9,489 bases of DNA from Prevotella sp. (GCA_017442765.1 JAFRZC010000041.1:1-9489), one strand, 5' to 3'; numbered from the stretch's first letter, positions 1 to 6,008 are shown. The notes: generated by a model not told the origin, from the letters alone. Made by a program: numbers and translations.

Positions 1-389
1 ACCACTTTACCGTCAACAACAGGTACGGCACCGGCAAGATACGGCGCGTCCTGAGAGACTATGGGTGCAACAGGCTGCGGGGTTGATGTGGGAATGGGTT
101 TTTCGTTGGCGACAGGCTTGGACGGCGTCGATGGCTTGGCGGGGATTGTCGCTGTCGTTGGCATCTGTGTTGGCGTTGTCGGCACTGTCTTTCCGGCTCG
201 CTTTTCTTCTTTCGCCGCTCTCTTGGCGGCTTTTTTTGCCTCTTTCACGGCTCGCATGGCCACCGCCTCGGCCTGCTTTGCCTTTTACAACTGCTCAGCG
301 GCCGTGAGCGGTCTTTCCCATTCGCTTTGTGCCATTGCGTAAAAGGGTGATAATGCAATGACGACCATCATGATTAGTATTCTTTTCAT
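1..389 (-). pseudogene. DUF4468-like secreted protein, 5' part, interrupted by an in-frame stop
   Basis: Seen: reading the minus strand from the ATG at 387-389 gives a clear signal peptide (MKRILIMMVVIALSPFYAMA, likely cleaved before QSEWE). Codon 35 is a TAA stop (285-287). The same frame then stays open to the window edge, through a Lys/Ala-rich helical stretch (KAKQAEAVAMRAVKEAKKAA), a Pro/Thr-rich linker, and a segment reading YLAGAVPVVDGKVV. From memory, that last segment resembles the start of the DUF4468 domain found in exported Bacteroidetes proteins of unknown function. Because the frame and composition continue past the stop, this looks like one gene with a single nonsense mutation rather than two genes. 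The C-terminal part lies outside the window. An internal restart at a later ATG would lack the export signal. A sequencing error at 285-287 is the main alternative. A -7-like promoter box lies just upstream. Confidence 0.6.
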
Positions 390-413
390 CTTTCAGTTTT
401 GGTTTTTACGCAG

Positions 414-421
414 CAAAATTA
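414..421 (-). promoter_or_regulatory. Promoter -7 box for the DUF4468-like gene
   Basis: On the minus strand this reads TAATTTTG, matching the Bacteroidetes TAnnTTTG -7 consensus, about 24 bases before the ATG at 389. No clear TTTG -33 box is visible at the expected distance, so the call rests on the -7 box and its position. Confidence 0.45.
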
Positions 422-448
422 CAAATTTCCGAGGGATTATCGTGTGAT

Positions 449-2482
449 TTAAGGAATATTTAACTTTTTCAACTGTTCTTGCAAGACGATAATCTCGTCG
501 CGGTATTGTGCAGCCTGGAGAAAATCGAGGTCGGCCGCGGCCTGCTTCATGAGTGCAGTCAGGTTGGCGATGCTCTTCTCTATCTGCGGGCGGGTCATGC
601 GCCGTTCAATGGCATCGGCGGCCATGAGTGCACGTTCGGGCTCAACGTATGGTTTATATGAGGTGTTGCTTTCCTTGGTATTCTTCTTGGCTGGTTTCAG
701 CGTTCCCTTGATATTCTTTACAATTTGTTGCGGAGTGATGCCGTGCTCCTCATTGTATTTAAGCTGCACGGAGCGGCGGCGGGCCGTCTCGTCGATAGTT
801 TTCTGCATGCTTTCAGTAATGGTGTCGGCATACATGATGGCTTTGCCGTTGACGTGCCGAGCCGCGCGTCCTACGGTCTGCGTGAGCGAACGGTGGCTTC
901 GGAGAAATCCCTCCTTGTCGGCATCGAGGATGGCTACAAGTGACACTTCGGGCAAATCGAGACCCTCGCGCAGCAGGTTCACGCCAACAAGGACATCGAA
1001 AAGACCGGCTCGCAGGTCGTTCATAATCTGCACGCGGTCGAGTGTGGCCACGTCGCTGTGAATGTAGTTGGCGTGGACATCATGGTTGAGCAGGTACTCA
1101 GTGAGTTCTTCGGCCATGCGCTTGGTGAGGGTTGTCACGAGTACGCGCTCATCGCGCTCAGTACGGTCGAGAATCTCACTCATCAGGTCGTCAATCTGAT
1201 TCTCGCTCGGCCGTACCTCGATGACAGGATCTAAAAGACCGGTGGGGCGGATAATCTGTTCAACAACAACTCCCTCGGCTTCTCCAAGTTCAAAGTCGGC
1301 TGGAGTGGCAGAGACATAAATGACCTGATGAACCATGTCCATGAACTCGTCGAAGCGCAATGGGCGATTGTCGAAGGCGGCCGGCAGGCGGAAGCCATAT
1401 TCCACTAAGTTCTGCTTCCGCGCACGGTCGCCGCCGTACATGGCCCCTATCTGTGGCACACTCACATGGCTCTCGTCGATGAAAAGGAGAAAATCTTTCG
1501 GGAAAAAGTCGAGCAGACAATAGGGCTTTTGTCCTGCCTCACGACCGTCAAAATAGCGCGAATAGTTCTCTATTCCGCTGCAATGACCAAGTTCTTTTAT
1601 CATCTCCATGTCGTATTCCACACGTTCCTTAATTCGCTGAGCCTTAATATTGTCGCCTATTTCGTTAAAGAAGTCAATTTGTTTGAGAAGGTCGTCTTGA
1701 ATTTGACGGATGGCGGAGGCTGCCTGCTCTTTCGACGTGACAAAGATGTTGGCTGGATACAACTGATAATCGTCGAAAGAAGCCAGATGATGATAGTCGG
1801 TGCTGTTGAGTTCTTCTATATCTTCAATCTCGTCGTCCCACCATGTCACACGCAAAACGTTCTCGCTGTAGGCCATTGAGATATCGACGGTGTCACCTTT
1901 CACACGGAAATATCCGCGCTTCAGCTCAAGGTCGTTCCTGACATAGAGCGAATCGACCAACTTGCGAAGGAACTCGTTGCGGTCGATGCGTTGCCCGCGC
2001 CTGATGGATATTACGCTCTGAGCCATTGCAGCAGGTCCTCCCATGCCATAGATGCACGACACGGAGGAGACGATGACCACGTCCTGCCGCCCGGAGAGCA
2101 ACGCACTCACCGCGCTCAGCCGCAGACGGTCGATTTCCTCGTTGATGGCCAGGTCTTTCTCAATATAGGTGTCGGAGGAGGGGAGATAGGCTTCGGGTTG
2201 ATAGTAGTCGTAATAGGAGACATAGTACTCCACGGCATTGTCGGGGAAAAAGCCTTTCATCTCCTCGTACAACTGTGCTGCCAGCGTTTTGTTGTGACTG
2301 AGAATCAAGGTCGGTTTGCCCACGTTAGCGATGACGTTTGCCATGGTGAACGTCTTTCCCGACCCCGTTACACCGAGCAGAACCTGAGCATAGTCGCCAT
2401 GCTCAACGCCCTCAGTCAGTTGTCTGATAGCCTCTGGCTGGTCACCAGTAGGCGCGTAAGCCGATGTAAGTTTGAAAATCAT
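449..2482 (-). CDS. uvrB: UvrABC excinuclease subunit B
   Basis: UvrB is the damage-verifying helicase-like subunit of nucleotide excision repair; UvrA loads it and it recruits UvrC. The 677-residue product matches the usual family length of about 670. Visible motifs in order: the N-terminal KLTSAYAPTGDQPEAI signature, Walker A GVTGSGKT (37-44), the tyrosine-rich beta-hairpin YYVSYYDYYQPEAY (86-99) that probes the DNA, the Walker B-like FIDESHV, the SATP motif, helicase motif VI QTVGRAARH, and a C-terminal UVR domain that binds UvrC. The start is set at 2482 (MIFKLTS). The frame is open upstream to 2548, but those 22 extra residues are hydrophobic, unlike the family, partly encoded by a heptad repeat, and lie upstream of a strong -7 box. 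The gene ends at TAA 449-451. It is divergent from bamD. Confidence 0.96.
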   Translation of the reverse strand: MIFKLTSAYAPTGDQPEAIRQLTEGVEHGDYAQVLLGVTGSGKTFTMANVIANVGKPTLILSHNKTLAAQLYEEMKGFFPDNAVEYYVSYYDYYQPEAYLPSSDTYIEKDLAINEEIDRLRLSAVSALLSGRQDVVIVSSVSCIYGMGGPAAMAQSVISIRRGQRIDRNEFLRKLVDSLYVRNDLELKRGYFRVKGDTVDISMAYSENVLRVTWWDDEIEDIEELNSTDYHHLASFDDYQLYPANIFVTSKEQAASAIRQIQDDLLKQIDFFNEIGDNIKAQRIKERVEYDMEMIKELGHCSGIENYSRYFDGREAGQKPYCLLDFFPKDFLLFIDESHVSVPQIGAMYGGDRARKQNLVEYGFRLPAAFDNRPLRFDEFMDMVHQVIYVSATPADFELGEAEGVVVEQIIRPTGLLDPVIEVRPSENQIDDLMSEILDRTERDERVLVTTLTKRMAEELTEYLLNHDVHANYIHSDVATLDRVQIMNDLRAGLFDVLVGVNLLREGLDLPEVSLVAILDADKEGFLRSHRSLTQTVGRAARHVNGKAIMYADTITESMQKTIDETARRRSVQLKYNEEHGITPQQIVKNIKGTLKPAKKNTKESNTSYKPYVEPERALMAADAIERRMTRPQIEKSIANLTALMKQAAADLDFLQAAQYRDEIIVLQEQLKKLNIP

Positions 2483-2488
2483 GAACGG

Positions 2489-2496
2489 CAAAGGTA
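2489..2496 (-). promoter_or_regulatory. uvrB promoter -7 box, almost touching the start codon
   Basis: The minus strand reads TACCTTTG, a perfect TAnnTTTG match, ending 6 bases before the uvrB ATG. Transcription in Bacteroidetes usually starts a few bases after this box, so the mRNA would begin at or within one or two bases of the start codon. The -33 region is T-rich without a clear TTTG. The box also argues against translation from the upstream ATG at 2548. Confidence 0.6.
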
Positions 2497-2505
2497 TAAA
2501 AAAAA

Positions 2506-2533
2506 GCTGAAAGACGAAAGATGAAGGACGAAA
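2506..2533 (+). repeat. Heptad array 1 (RNYGAAR-type, 4 units)
   Basis: Four consecutive 7-base units: GCTGAAA, GACGAAA, GATGAAG, GACGAAA. The array lies just upstream of the uvrB -7 box and covers the spot where a -33 box would sit. It is the shortest and most degenerate of the arrays, so some units may match by chance. Confidence 0.55.
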
Positions 2534-2550
2534 AAACATTATAAACAATC

Positions 2551-2568
2551 CTATTTTTTGAAAAATAG
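2551..2568. promoter_or_regulatory. 8-base perfect inverted repeat between the uvrB and bamD promoters
   Basis: CTATTTTT and AAAAATAG form a perfect palindrome around a 2-base centre. It ends 10 bases before the bamD -33 box and lies upstream of both divergent promoters, so a protein-binding site or AT-rich upstream element is possible. There is no run of T typical of a terminator used by either gene. Function is inferred from position only. Confidence 0.35.
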
Positions 2569-2578
2569 TTTTAAATTC

Positions 2579-2609
2579 TTTGTATTTCGGAGAAATATGA
2601 TTACCTTTG
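2579..2609 (+). promoter_or_regulatory. bamD operon promoter
   Basis: TTTG at 2579-2582 and TACCTTTG at 2602-2609 are separated by 19 bases, an excellent fit to the Bacteroidetes primary-sigma consensus. Transcription should start near 2615, giving a leader of about 120 bases before bamD. Confidence 0.75.
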
Positions 2610-2645
2610 CAGGCTGAAAATCGCGACTAAGCGAGAGTAATGAGA

Positions 2646-2721
2646 GCTCGTTCTCAAAATTACCGAGCGAAAGCGATTTATCCAAAATCGCTCGTTCTAA
2701 TTACTGGGCGGAAGCGATTTA
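2646..2721 (+). repeat. Imperfect tandem repeat with alternative hairpins in the bamD leader
   Basis: Two copies of a unit of roughly 41-44 bases sit in the untranslated leader. GCTCGTTCT occurs at 2646-2654 and 2690-2698; AGCGATTTA occurs at 2672-2680 and 2713-2721. AAATCGCT (2685-2692) can pair perfectly either with AGCGATTT at 2672-2679 (5-base loop) or with AGCGATTT at 2713-2720 (20-base loop). The two hairpins exclude each other. A further partial AAATCGC lies at 2618-2624. The second hairpin ends 18 bases before the bamD ATG, so it could affect ribosome access. Confidence 0.6.
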
Positions 2722-2738
2722 ATCAAAAAAGTGGAAAG

Positions 2739-3563
2739 ATGAAAATAAAATCGTTTATCGTAGTTCTTTTCGTACTGTTAGTCACGGGGTGTGCACAAGA
2801 ATTCAACCAAGTATTTAAGAGCACCGATGCCGCCTATAAGTACGAATATGCCAAGGAAGCCTTCGCACAAGGGAAATACGTTCGTGCGTCGTCAATCTTG
2901 GAGACCGTCATTACGACGATGAAGGGAACCGATAATGCGCAGGAGAGCCTCTACCTGCTGGCGATGTCGCAATTCCTTGATAAAGACTACGAGGGAGCGG
3001 CGGCCACTTTCAAACGCTACTACCAGAGTTACCCGCGTGGTGTCTATGGTGAGGAGGCTAACTTCTATATCGGTGAGAGCTTGTTCAAGAGCACACCCGA
3101 GCCACGCCTCGACCAGTCGCCGACGATGCAGGCCATCGCCTCTTTCCAGGAGTTCCTCGATTTGTATCCGGATTCCGACAAGCGCCCCTTGGCTCAGCAG
3201 CGGCTTTTTGAATTGCAGAACAAGCTGGTACTGAAAGAACTCTACTCCGCCCAACTTTATTACAACCTCGGACAGTATTTCGGCAATTGCGCACAAGGCG
3301 GCAACAACTACGAGGCCTGCATCATTACAGCCCAGAACGCCATTAAGGACTATCCTTATACCACCTATCGCGAAGATTTCTCCGTACTCATCATGAAGAG
3401 CAAGTTCGAGCTCGCCCAGCAGAGCGTGGAAGCGAAGAAACTTGAGCGCTATCAGGATGCGGAAGACGAGTGCTACGGGTTTCTCAACGAATTCCCCGAG
3501 TCGAAGGAGGTGGCCACTGCAGAAAAGTATATTGAAAAATGCAAGGAAGTCGTAAAAGACTGA
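2739..3563 (+). CDS. bamD: Outer membrane protein assembly lipoprotein BamD
   Basis: BamD is a periplasm-facing lipoprotein of the BAM complex that helps BamA fold beta-barrel proteins into the outer membrane. The start is set at the ATG at 2739, giving a 274-residue precursor with a classic lipoprotein signal: a basic MKIK start, a hydrophobic core, and the lipobox VTGC with acylated Cys18. The frame is open upstream to an ATG at 2640, but that would put 33 charged residues encoded by leader repeats before the signal peptide. After Cys18 the protein is all-helical with tetratricopeptide-like repeats: YEYAKEAFAQGKY (35-47), SLYLLAMSQFLDKDYEGAA (about 69-87), and later units such as AIASFQEFLDLYPDSDK. 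Length and repeat pattern fit the family. rpoZ follows after 35 bases and is probably co-transcribed. Confidence 0.93.
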   Translation: MKIKSFIVVLFVLLVTGCAQEFNQVFKSTDAAYKYEYAKEAFAQGKYVRASSILETVITTMKGTDNAQESLYLLAMSQFLDKDYEGAAATFKRYYQSYPRGVYGEEANFYIGESLFKSTPEPRLDQSPTMQAIASFQEFLDLYPDSDKRPLAQQRLFELQNKLVLKELYSAQLYYNLGQYFGNCAQGGNNYEACIITAQNAIKDYPYTTYREDFSVLIMKSKFELAQQSVEAKKLERYQDAEDECYGFLNEFPESKEVATAEKYIEKCKEVVKD

Positions 3564-3598
3564 TGTGGAAAATAACCGATATTAAATATTAGAGACAC

Positions 3599-3934
3599 AT
3601 GGATTACAAAAAGTCAAAAGCACCGGTAAACACCGTCACGCGCGACGTGATGGATTTGTGTGAGGAAACTGGTAACATCTACGAGAGTGTTGCCATCATC
3701 TCAAAACGTGCCAATCAAATTTCCTCCGAGATTAAGCAAGACCTGAGCAAGAAACTCGCCGAGTTTGCATCATACAACGATTCGCTGGAAGAGGTTTTCG
3801 AAAACCGCGAGCAGATTGAGATTTCCCGCTATTATGAGAAGCTCCCGAAGCCCACATTGCTTGCCACCGAGGAATTTGCCGAGGGCAAAATCTATTATCG
3901 CGACCCTTCGCAGGAGCCACAAGAAATTGTTTAG
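3599..3934 (+). CDS. rpoZ: DNA-directed RNA polymerase omega subunit (Bacteroidetes Rpb6-like type)
   Basis: Omega is the small RNA polymerase subunit that clamps the C-terminal tail of beta-prime and supports assembly of the core enzyme. The 111-residue product has the family hallmarks: a TVTRDVMDL start region, ETGNIYESVAIISKRANQI (about 24-42) matching the conserved omega/Rpb6 core, the helical IKQDLSKKLAEFASY, and the acidic ENREQIEISRYYEKLPKP tail seen in Bacteroidetes. The position between bamD and a DUF4293 gene is a common Bacteroidetes arrangement and supports the call. The stop codon TAG (3932-3934) is part of the first unit of the heptad array that follows, so the final residues and the stop border on the repeat. 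Confidence 0.93.
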   Translation: MDYKKSKAPVNTVTRDVMDLCEETGNIYESVAIISKRANQISSEIKQDLSKKLAEFASYNDSLEEVFENREQIEISRYYEKLPKPTLLATEEFAEGKIYYRDPSQEPQEIV

Positions 3935-3998
3935 CGTTTAGTGTTTATCCGCGTTTGTCCGTGGTTAATTATGCATTATGAATTATGCATTATGAATT
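3929..3998 (+). repeat. Heptad array 2 between rpoZ and the DUF4293 gene
   Basis: Ten 7-base units in one register. Two are GTTTAGY and one is GTTTATC; then come two non-repetitive heptads (CGCGTTT, GTCCGTG), GTTAATT, and ATGCATT/ATGAATT alternating twice. The array begins inside the last codons of rpoZ, whose TAG stop it supplies, and ends 6 bases before the DUF4293 ATG at 4005. Bases 3929-3979 are identical to 6826-6876. Confidence 0.85.
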
Positions 3999-4004
3999 AA
4001 AAAG

Positions 4005-4457
4005 ATGATTCAGCGCAAGCAAACTGTCTATCTGTTTTTGGCTTTTGTGGCCATCGCATGCTGCCTATGCATGCAAGTGGGCTACTTTGAGCCGGTGCAA
4101 ATGGGAACATCGTCGGAGATGTTCAATCTCTTCGTCAGAAGCGACAATGCCGGTGCACCGGCCGTATGGCCGCTGTTTGCCGTCTTGCTGTTGGCTGCGC
4201 CCATCACCTTTGTGACGATATTTTTCTTTAAGCGCCGCAAGCTGCAGGCACGCCTTTGCGTGCTTTCCATGCTGCTGTGTCTTGCCTGGTGTGTCGGCTA
4301 TGCGGTACTGGGGTGGGGAATAGGCATGGAGAAAACTACGTTCCGCCCCGTCTTCGCTGCCGCTTTGCCCGTGTGCGCCATAATTCTTCTGGCTATGGCC
4401 CGTGCCGGCATACGCGCCGACGAGCGACTTGTCCGTGCCGCCGACAGAATCAGGTAA
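4005..4457 (+). CDS. DUF4293 family four-helix membrane protein
   Basis: The function is unknown. The product has 150 residues, the usual size for this Bacteroidetes-specific family, beginning with the conserved MIQRKQTVYL. Four hydrophobic segments are visible at about 7-28, 53-75, 83-107 and 113-134, so it should sit in the inner membrane with little loop sequence. The charged C-terminal tail RADERLVRAADRIR is typical of the family. It follows rpoZ across an array of 7-base repeats and is probably transcribed from the bamD promoter, as no convincing TAnnTTTG box lies between. Its TAA stop (4455-4457) falls inside a short reverse-oriented heptad array. A minor feature: an ATG at 3985 inside the upstream array opens a 7-codon frame whose TGA overlaps this gene's ATG. 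Confidence 0.85.
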   Translation: MIQRKQTVYLFLAFVAIACCLCMQVGYFEPVQMGTSSEMFNLFVRSDNAGAPAVWPLFAVLLLAAPITFVTIFFFKRRKLQARLCVLSMLLCLAWCVGYAVLGWGIGMEKTTFRPVFAAALPVCAIILLAMARAGIRADERLVRAADRIR

Positions 4458-4473
4458 ACACTAAGCACTAAAC
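4453..4473 (-). repeat. Heptad array 3 at the convergent DUF4293 / HNH junction
   Basis: On the minus strand this reads as GTTTAGT, GCTTAGT, GTTTACC, three units of the same family as the plus-strand arrays but in the opposite orientation. It includes the TAA stop of the DUF4293 gene. On the other side it lies 6 bases past the natural stop of the HNH remnant (TAA 4480-4482). Confidence 0.7.
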
Positions 4474-4479
4474 ATTTTT

Positions 4480-5038
4480 TTACTTTGCTCCTTTTCTTCG
4501 GTTACATTCCCTACAGAGCATCTGGCAGTTCTCAACCACTGTTCGCCCTCCGTCGCGCCACGGCGTGATGTGGTCGTCTCCCATAAACTAGAAGTCGAAT
4601 TCCTTGCCGCACATGGTGCAATGGTGTCCCTGTTGCTCTCAGACGGCCTGCTTGAAGTCCTTGGGGAAGGCCCTTAAATCCAGATAGTGCTCGTCGCCTA
4701 TCAGCACGTAGGGGATGATTCCCCCGCTGCGCAGTATCTCGATGTCGCGCATCAGCTCCGAGATTCGCTTGCCCATAGCCACCGTGTCGAGTGTCTCGGT
4801 GTGGTATGTCGTAAAAGAAAGCCCAGTCAAGGCCTTTCATAATTCTCTTAAACCGCTTCATGTCGAAGTTGTTCATCGTCCAATTCAGCACTGTCTAGAA
4901 GTACTGCCACAGGTTGTTGGCGTTCGGGCCGTGCTGATGCGCCGACATGTAGCCCACCGCCGACTGCCAACGACCCTCGCGATCTTTCAGCGGGGCTGGA
5001 TGTACCTCAAACAACATCCCGTCTTCTTTGCGTGGCAT
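4480..5038 (-). pseudogene. Decayed HNH endonuclease gene (C-terminal part of a DUF262/HNH-type protein)
   Basis: Seen: from an ATG at 5038, 20 bases after the flavin reductase stop, the minus strand reads MPRKEDGMLFEVHPAP, then WQSAVGYMSAHQHGPNANN. The frame breaks at TAG 4895-4897, at an indel near 4807 (frame WAFFYD jumps to frame YHTETLDTVAMGKR), at TGA 4639-4641 and at TAG 4588-4590, then reaches a natural TAA at 4480-4482. Past the lesions the pieces still show GHHCTMCGKEF, DHITPWRDGG and NCQMLCRECNRRKG. These are a CxxC...CxxC zinc-binding HNH nuclease core with the DH and N residues kept. From memory, the middle and end resemble the C-terminal half of DUF262/HNH proteins linked to type IV restriction and defence. 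The DUF262 ATPase-like domain is absent. The gene cannot make an active nuclease as it stands. Confidence 0.8.
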
Positions 5039-5057
5039 GGTGTCTCGTTTTAATCTT

Positions 5058-5726
5058 TCACTTTAATTGCTTGCCGTCAGAGAATGCCTTTCCCACAGTT
5101 TCTCCCAGTCGGATATAAGAATGATGTACCGGGTCATAGGTAATCAGATTCATTTGCTCCACATCGGGGGTGCCGTCTTCTCCAAGATACTTCTCGTCGC
5201 ATAGTATGTTGACGATTTCCGCAATCAGGTAATAGCCCGTCTCACTCTCGTCGATTTTCTGTTTAACCCTGCATTCAAGTGTCATCGGGAAATCCTTGAA
5301 CAGGGGTGCGTTCACATTGGGTGCTTTCTCTATCGTCCAACCTGTTTTCCGCATCTTGTCCGTAACTTTCCTTCCGCTAACGATGCCCACGTAGTCGGCG
5401 GCCACCAATGTGTCGGCAGTAGCAAACGTGACTGTAAACTCGGGGTTAACGGCAAGGTTGTCCGTCGTAGCGTGAGAGCCAAGCGAGATAACGATTTCCC
5501 GCATGTCCCACTGACCACCCCAGGCCGCGTTCATTGCGTTAGGCTTGCCTTCTTTGTCGTATGTGCCTATAATCAGTACGGGTTGTGGAAGAGTCCACGG
5601 CTTTGCTCCAAAACTTTTGTACTTCGTACGACAATTGCTTTTTCCTTCGGTCAGCGACCGTTGGTTCTCACGTTCGGCAGAATTCAAACTCGTTTTACTC
5701 TGCTCTCTCTTAATCGAATCATTCAT
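5058..5726 (-). CDS. Flavin reductase family protein (FMN-binding split barrel)
   Basis: A probable FMN-binding flavin reductase or related flavoprotein; the physiological substrate is unknown. The core from residue 38 (SFGAKPWTLPQPVLIIGTYD) is typical, with KPNAMNAAWGGQWD, the FTVTFATADTLVAADYVGIVSG segment, the PLFKDFPMTLEC strand, AEIVNILCDEKYL and a C-terminal GETVGKAFSDG. Oddity: relatives start one to four residues before SFGAKPW, but here no ATG, GTG or TTG lies there. The only ATG in frame is at 5726, giving a 222-residue product with about 35 extra polar residues (MNDSIKREQSK...). Codon 34 is ACG followed by AAG TAC, where ATG AAG TAC would give a normal start. The start is therefore uncertain; a TTG at codon 14 also exists. 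It is divergent from trmH and transcribed toward the HNH remnant. Confidence 0.8.
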   Translation of the reverse strand: MNDSIKREQSKTSLNSAERENQRSLTEGKSNCRTKYKSFGAKPWTLPQPVLIIGTYDKEGKPNAMNAAWGGQWDMREIVISLGSHATTDNLAVNPEFTVTFATADTLVAADYVGIVSGRKVTDKMRKTGWTIEKAPNVNAPLFKDFPMTLECRVKQKIDESETGYYLIAEIVNILCDEKYLGEDGTPDVEQMNLITYDPVHHSYIRLGETVGKAFSDGKQLK

Positions 5727-5740
5727 AGTCAGATGTCTTT

Positions 5741-5831
5741 ATAATTCATAATTCATATTTAGTGTTTAGCGTTTAGTGTTTAGTGTTTTTTCAACTTTCA
5801 ACTTTCAATTGTCAATTGTCAATTATGAAAC
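5741..5831 (-). repeat. Heptad array 4 in the flavin reductase leader
   Basis: Thirteen contiguous 7-base blocks (plus-strand sense): two ATAATTC, ATATTTA, four GYGTTTW, two TTCAACT, TTCAATT, two GTCAATT, and ATGAAAC. The unit changes several times without losing register. The array lies between the predicted start of transcription (about 5848) and the ATG at 5726, so it would be transcribed as the 5' leader. The GTTTA-type units face the plus strand, as in arrays 2 and 6. Confidence 0.85.
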
Positions 5832-5853
5832 GGTCTTGTTTTAAATCACGCTG

Positions 5854-5861
5854 CAAAGTTA
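5854..5861 (-). promoter_or_regulatory. Flavin reductase promoter -7 box
   Basis: The minus strand reads TAACTTTG, a TAnnTTTG match. A weak TTTTC lies about 20 bases upstream in place of TTTG. The leader would be about 120 bases, mostly heptad repeats. Confidence 0.55.
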
Positions 5862-5892
5862 CTCATTATTTTTTTATGAATGAAAATCTTGT

Positions 5893-5925
5893 AGTGGCAT
5901 TAAGTTAATTTATGCAAAAGCCACT
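5893..5925. promoter_or_regulatory. Inverted repeat between the divergent flavin reductase and trmH promoters
   Basis: AGTGGC (5893-5898) and GCCACT (5920-5925) are perfect complements around a 21-base AT-rich centre. The dyad lies between the two facing promoters, where a shared operator would be expected. A 6-base arm could arise by chance, so the call is tentative. Confidence 0.25.
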
Positions 5926-5934
5926 GCCATCCGC

Positions 5935-5964
5935 TTTCGGGAATAAAACTTTTTATTACTTTTG
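5935..5964 (+). promoter_or_regulatory. trmH operon promoter
   Basis: TACTTTTG at 5957-5964 matches the -7 consensus. TTTC at 5935-5938 stands in for the TTTG -33 box with 18 bases between. Transcription should start near 5970, about 28 bases before the GTG start. Confidence 0.6.
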
Positions 5965-5980
5965 CACTGTGAAAGGGGAG

Positions 5981-6008
5981 TGACTAATGACTGAAAAGTG
6001 AAAAGTGA
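5981..6008 (+). repeat. Heptad array 5 covering the trmH start codon
   Basis: Four 7-base units: TGACTAA, TGACTGA, AAAGTGA, AAAGTGA. The GTG start at 5998 and the first codons of trmH lie inside it. An AAGGGGAG tract at 5973-5980 immediately precedes it and sits closer to the ATG at 5987 than to the GTG. Confidence 0.6.

Noticed and set aside
61..342. Open plus-strand frames over the DUF4468-like region
   Set aside because: They are antisense to a stretch with a clear signal peptide and DUF4468-like sequence; the translation is low-complexity Val/Ala/Gly with no recognisable domain.
2483..2548. Longer uvrB start giving 22 extra hydrophobic residues
   Set aside because: The extension lies upstream of a strong -7 box, is encoded partly by repeat units, and is absent from the UvrB family; it is not a plausible signal peptide for a cytosolic repair protein.
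2640..2738. Longer bamD start adding 33 residues
   Set aside because: It would place a charged repeat-encoded segment before a normal lipoprotein signal peptide and abolish its N-terminal position.
4458..4479. Rho-independent terminator between DUF4293 and the HNH remnant
   Set aside because: There is a short T run at 4474-4481 but no stable GC-rich stem directly before it.
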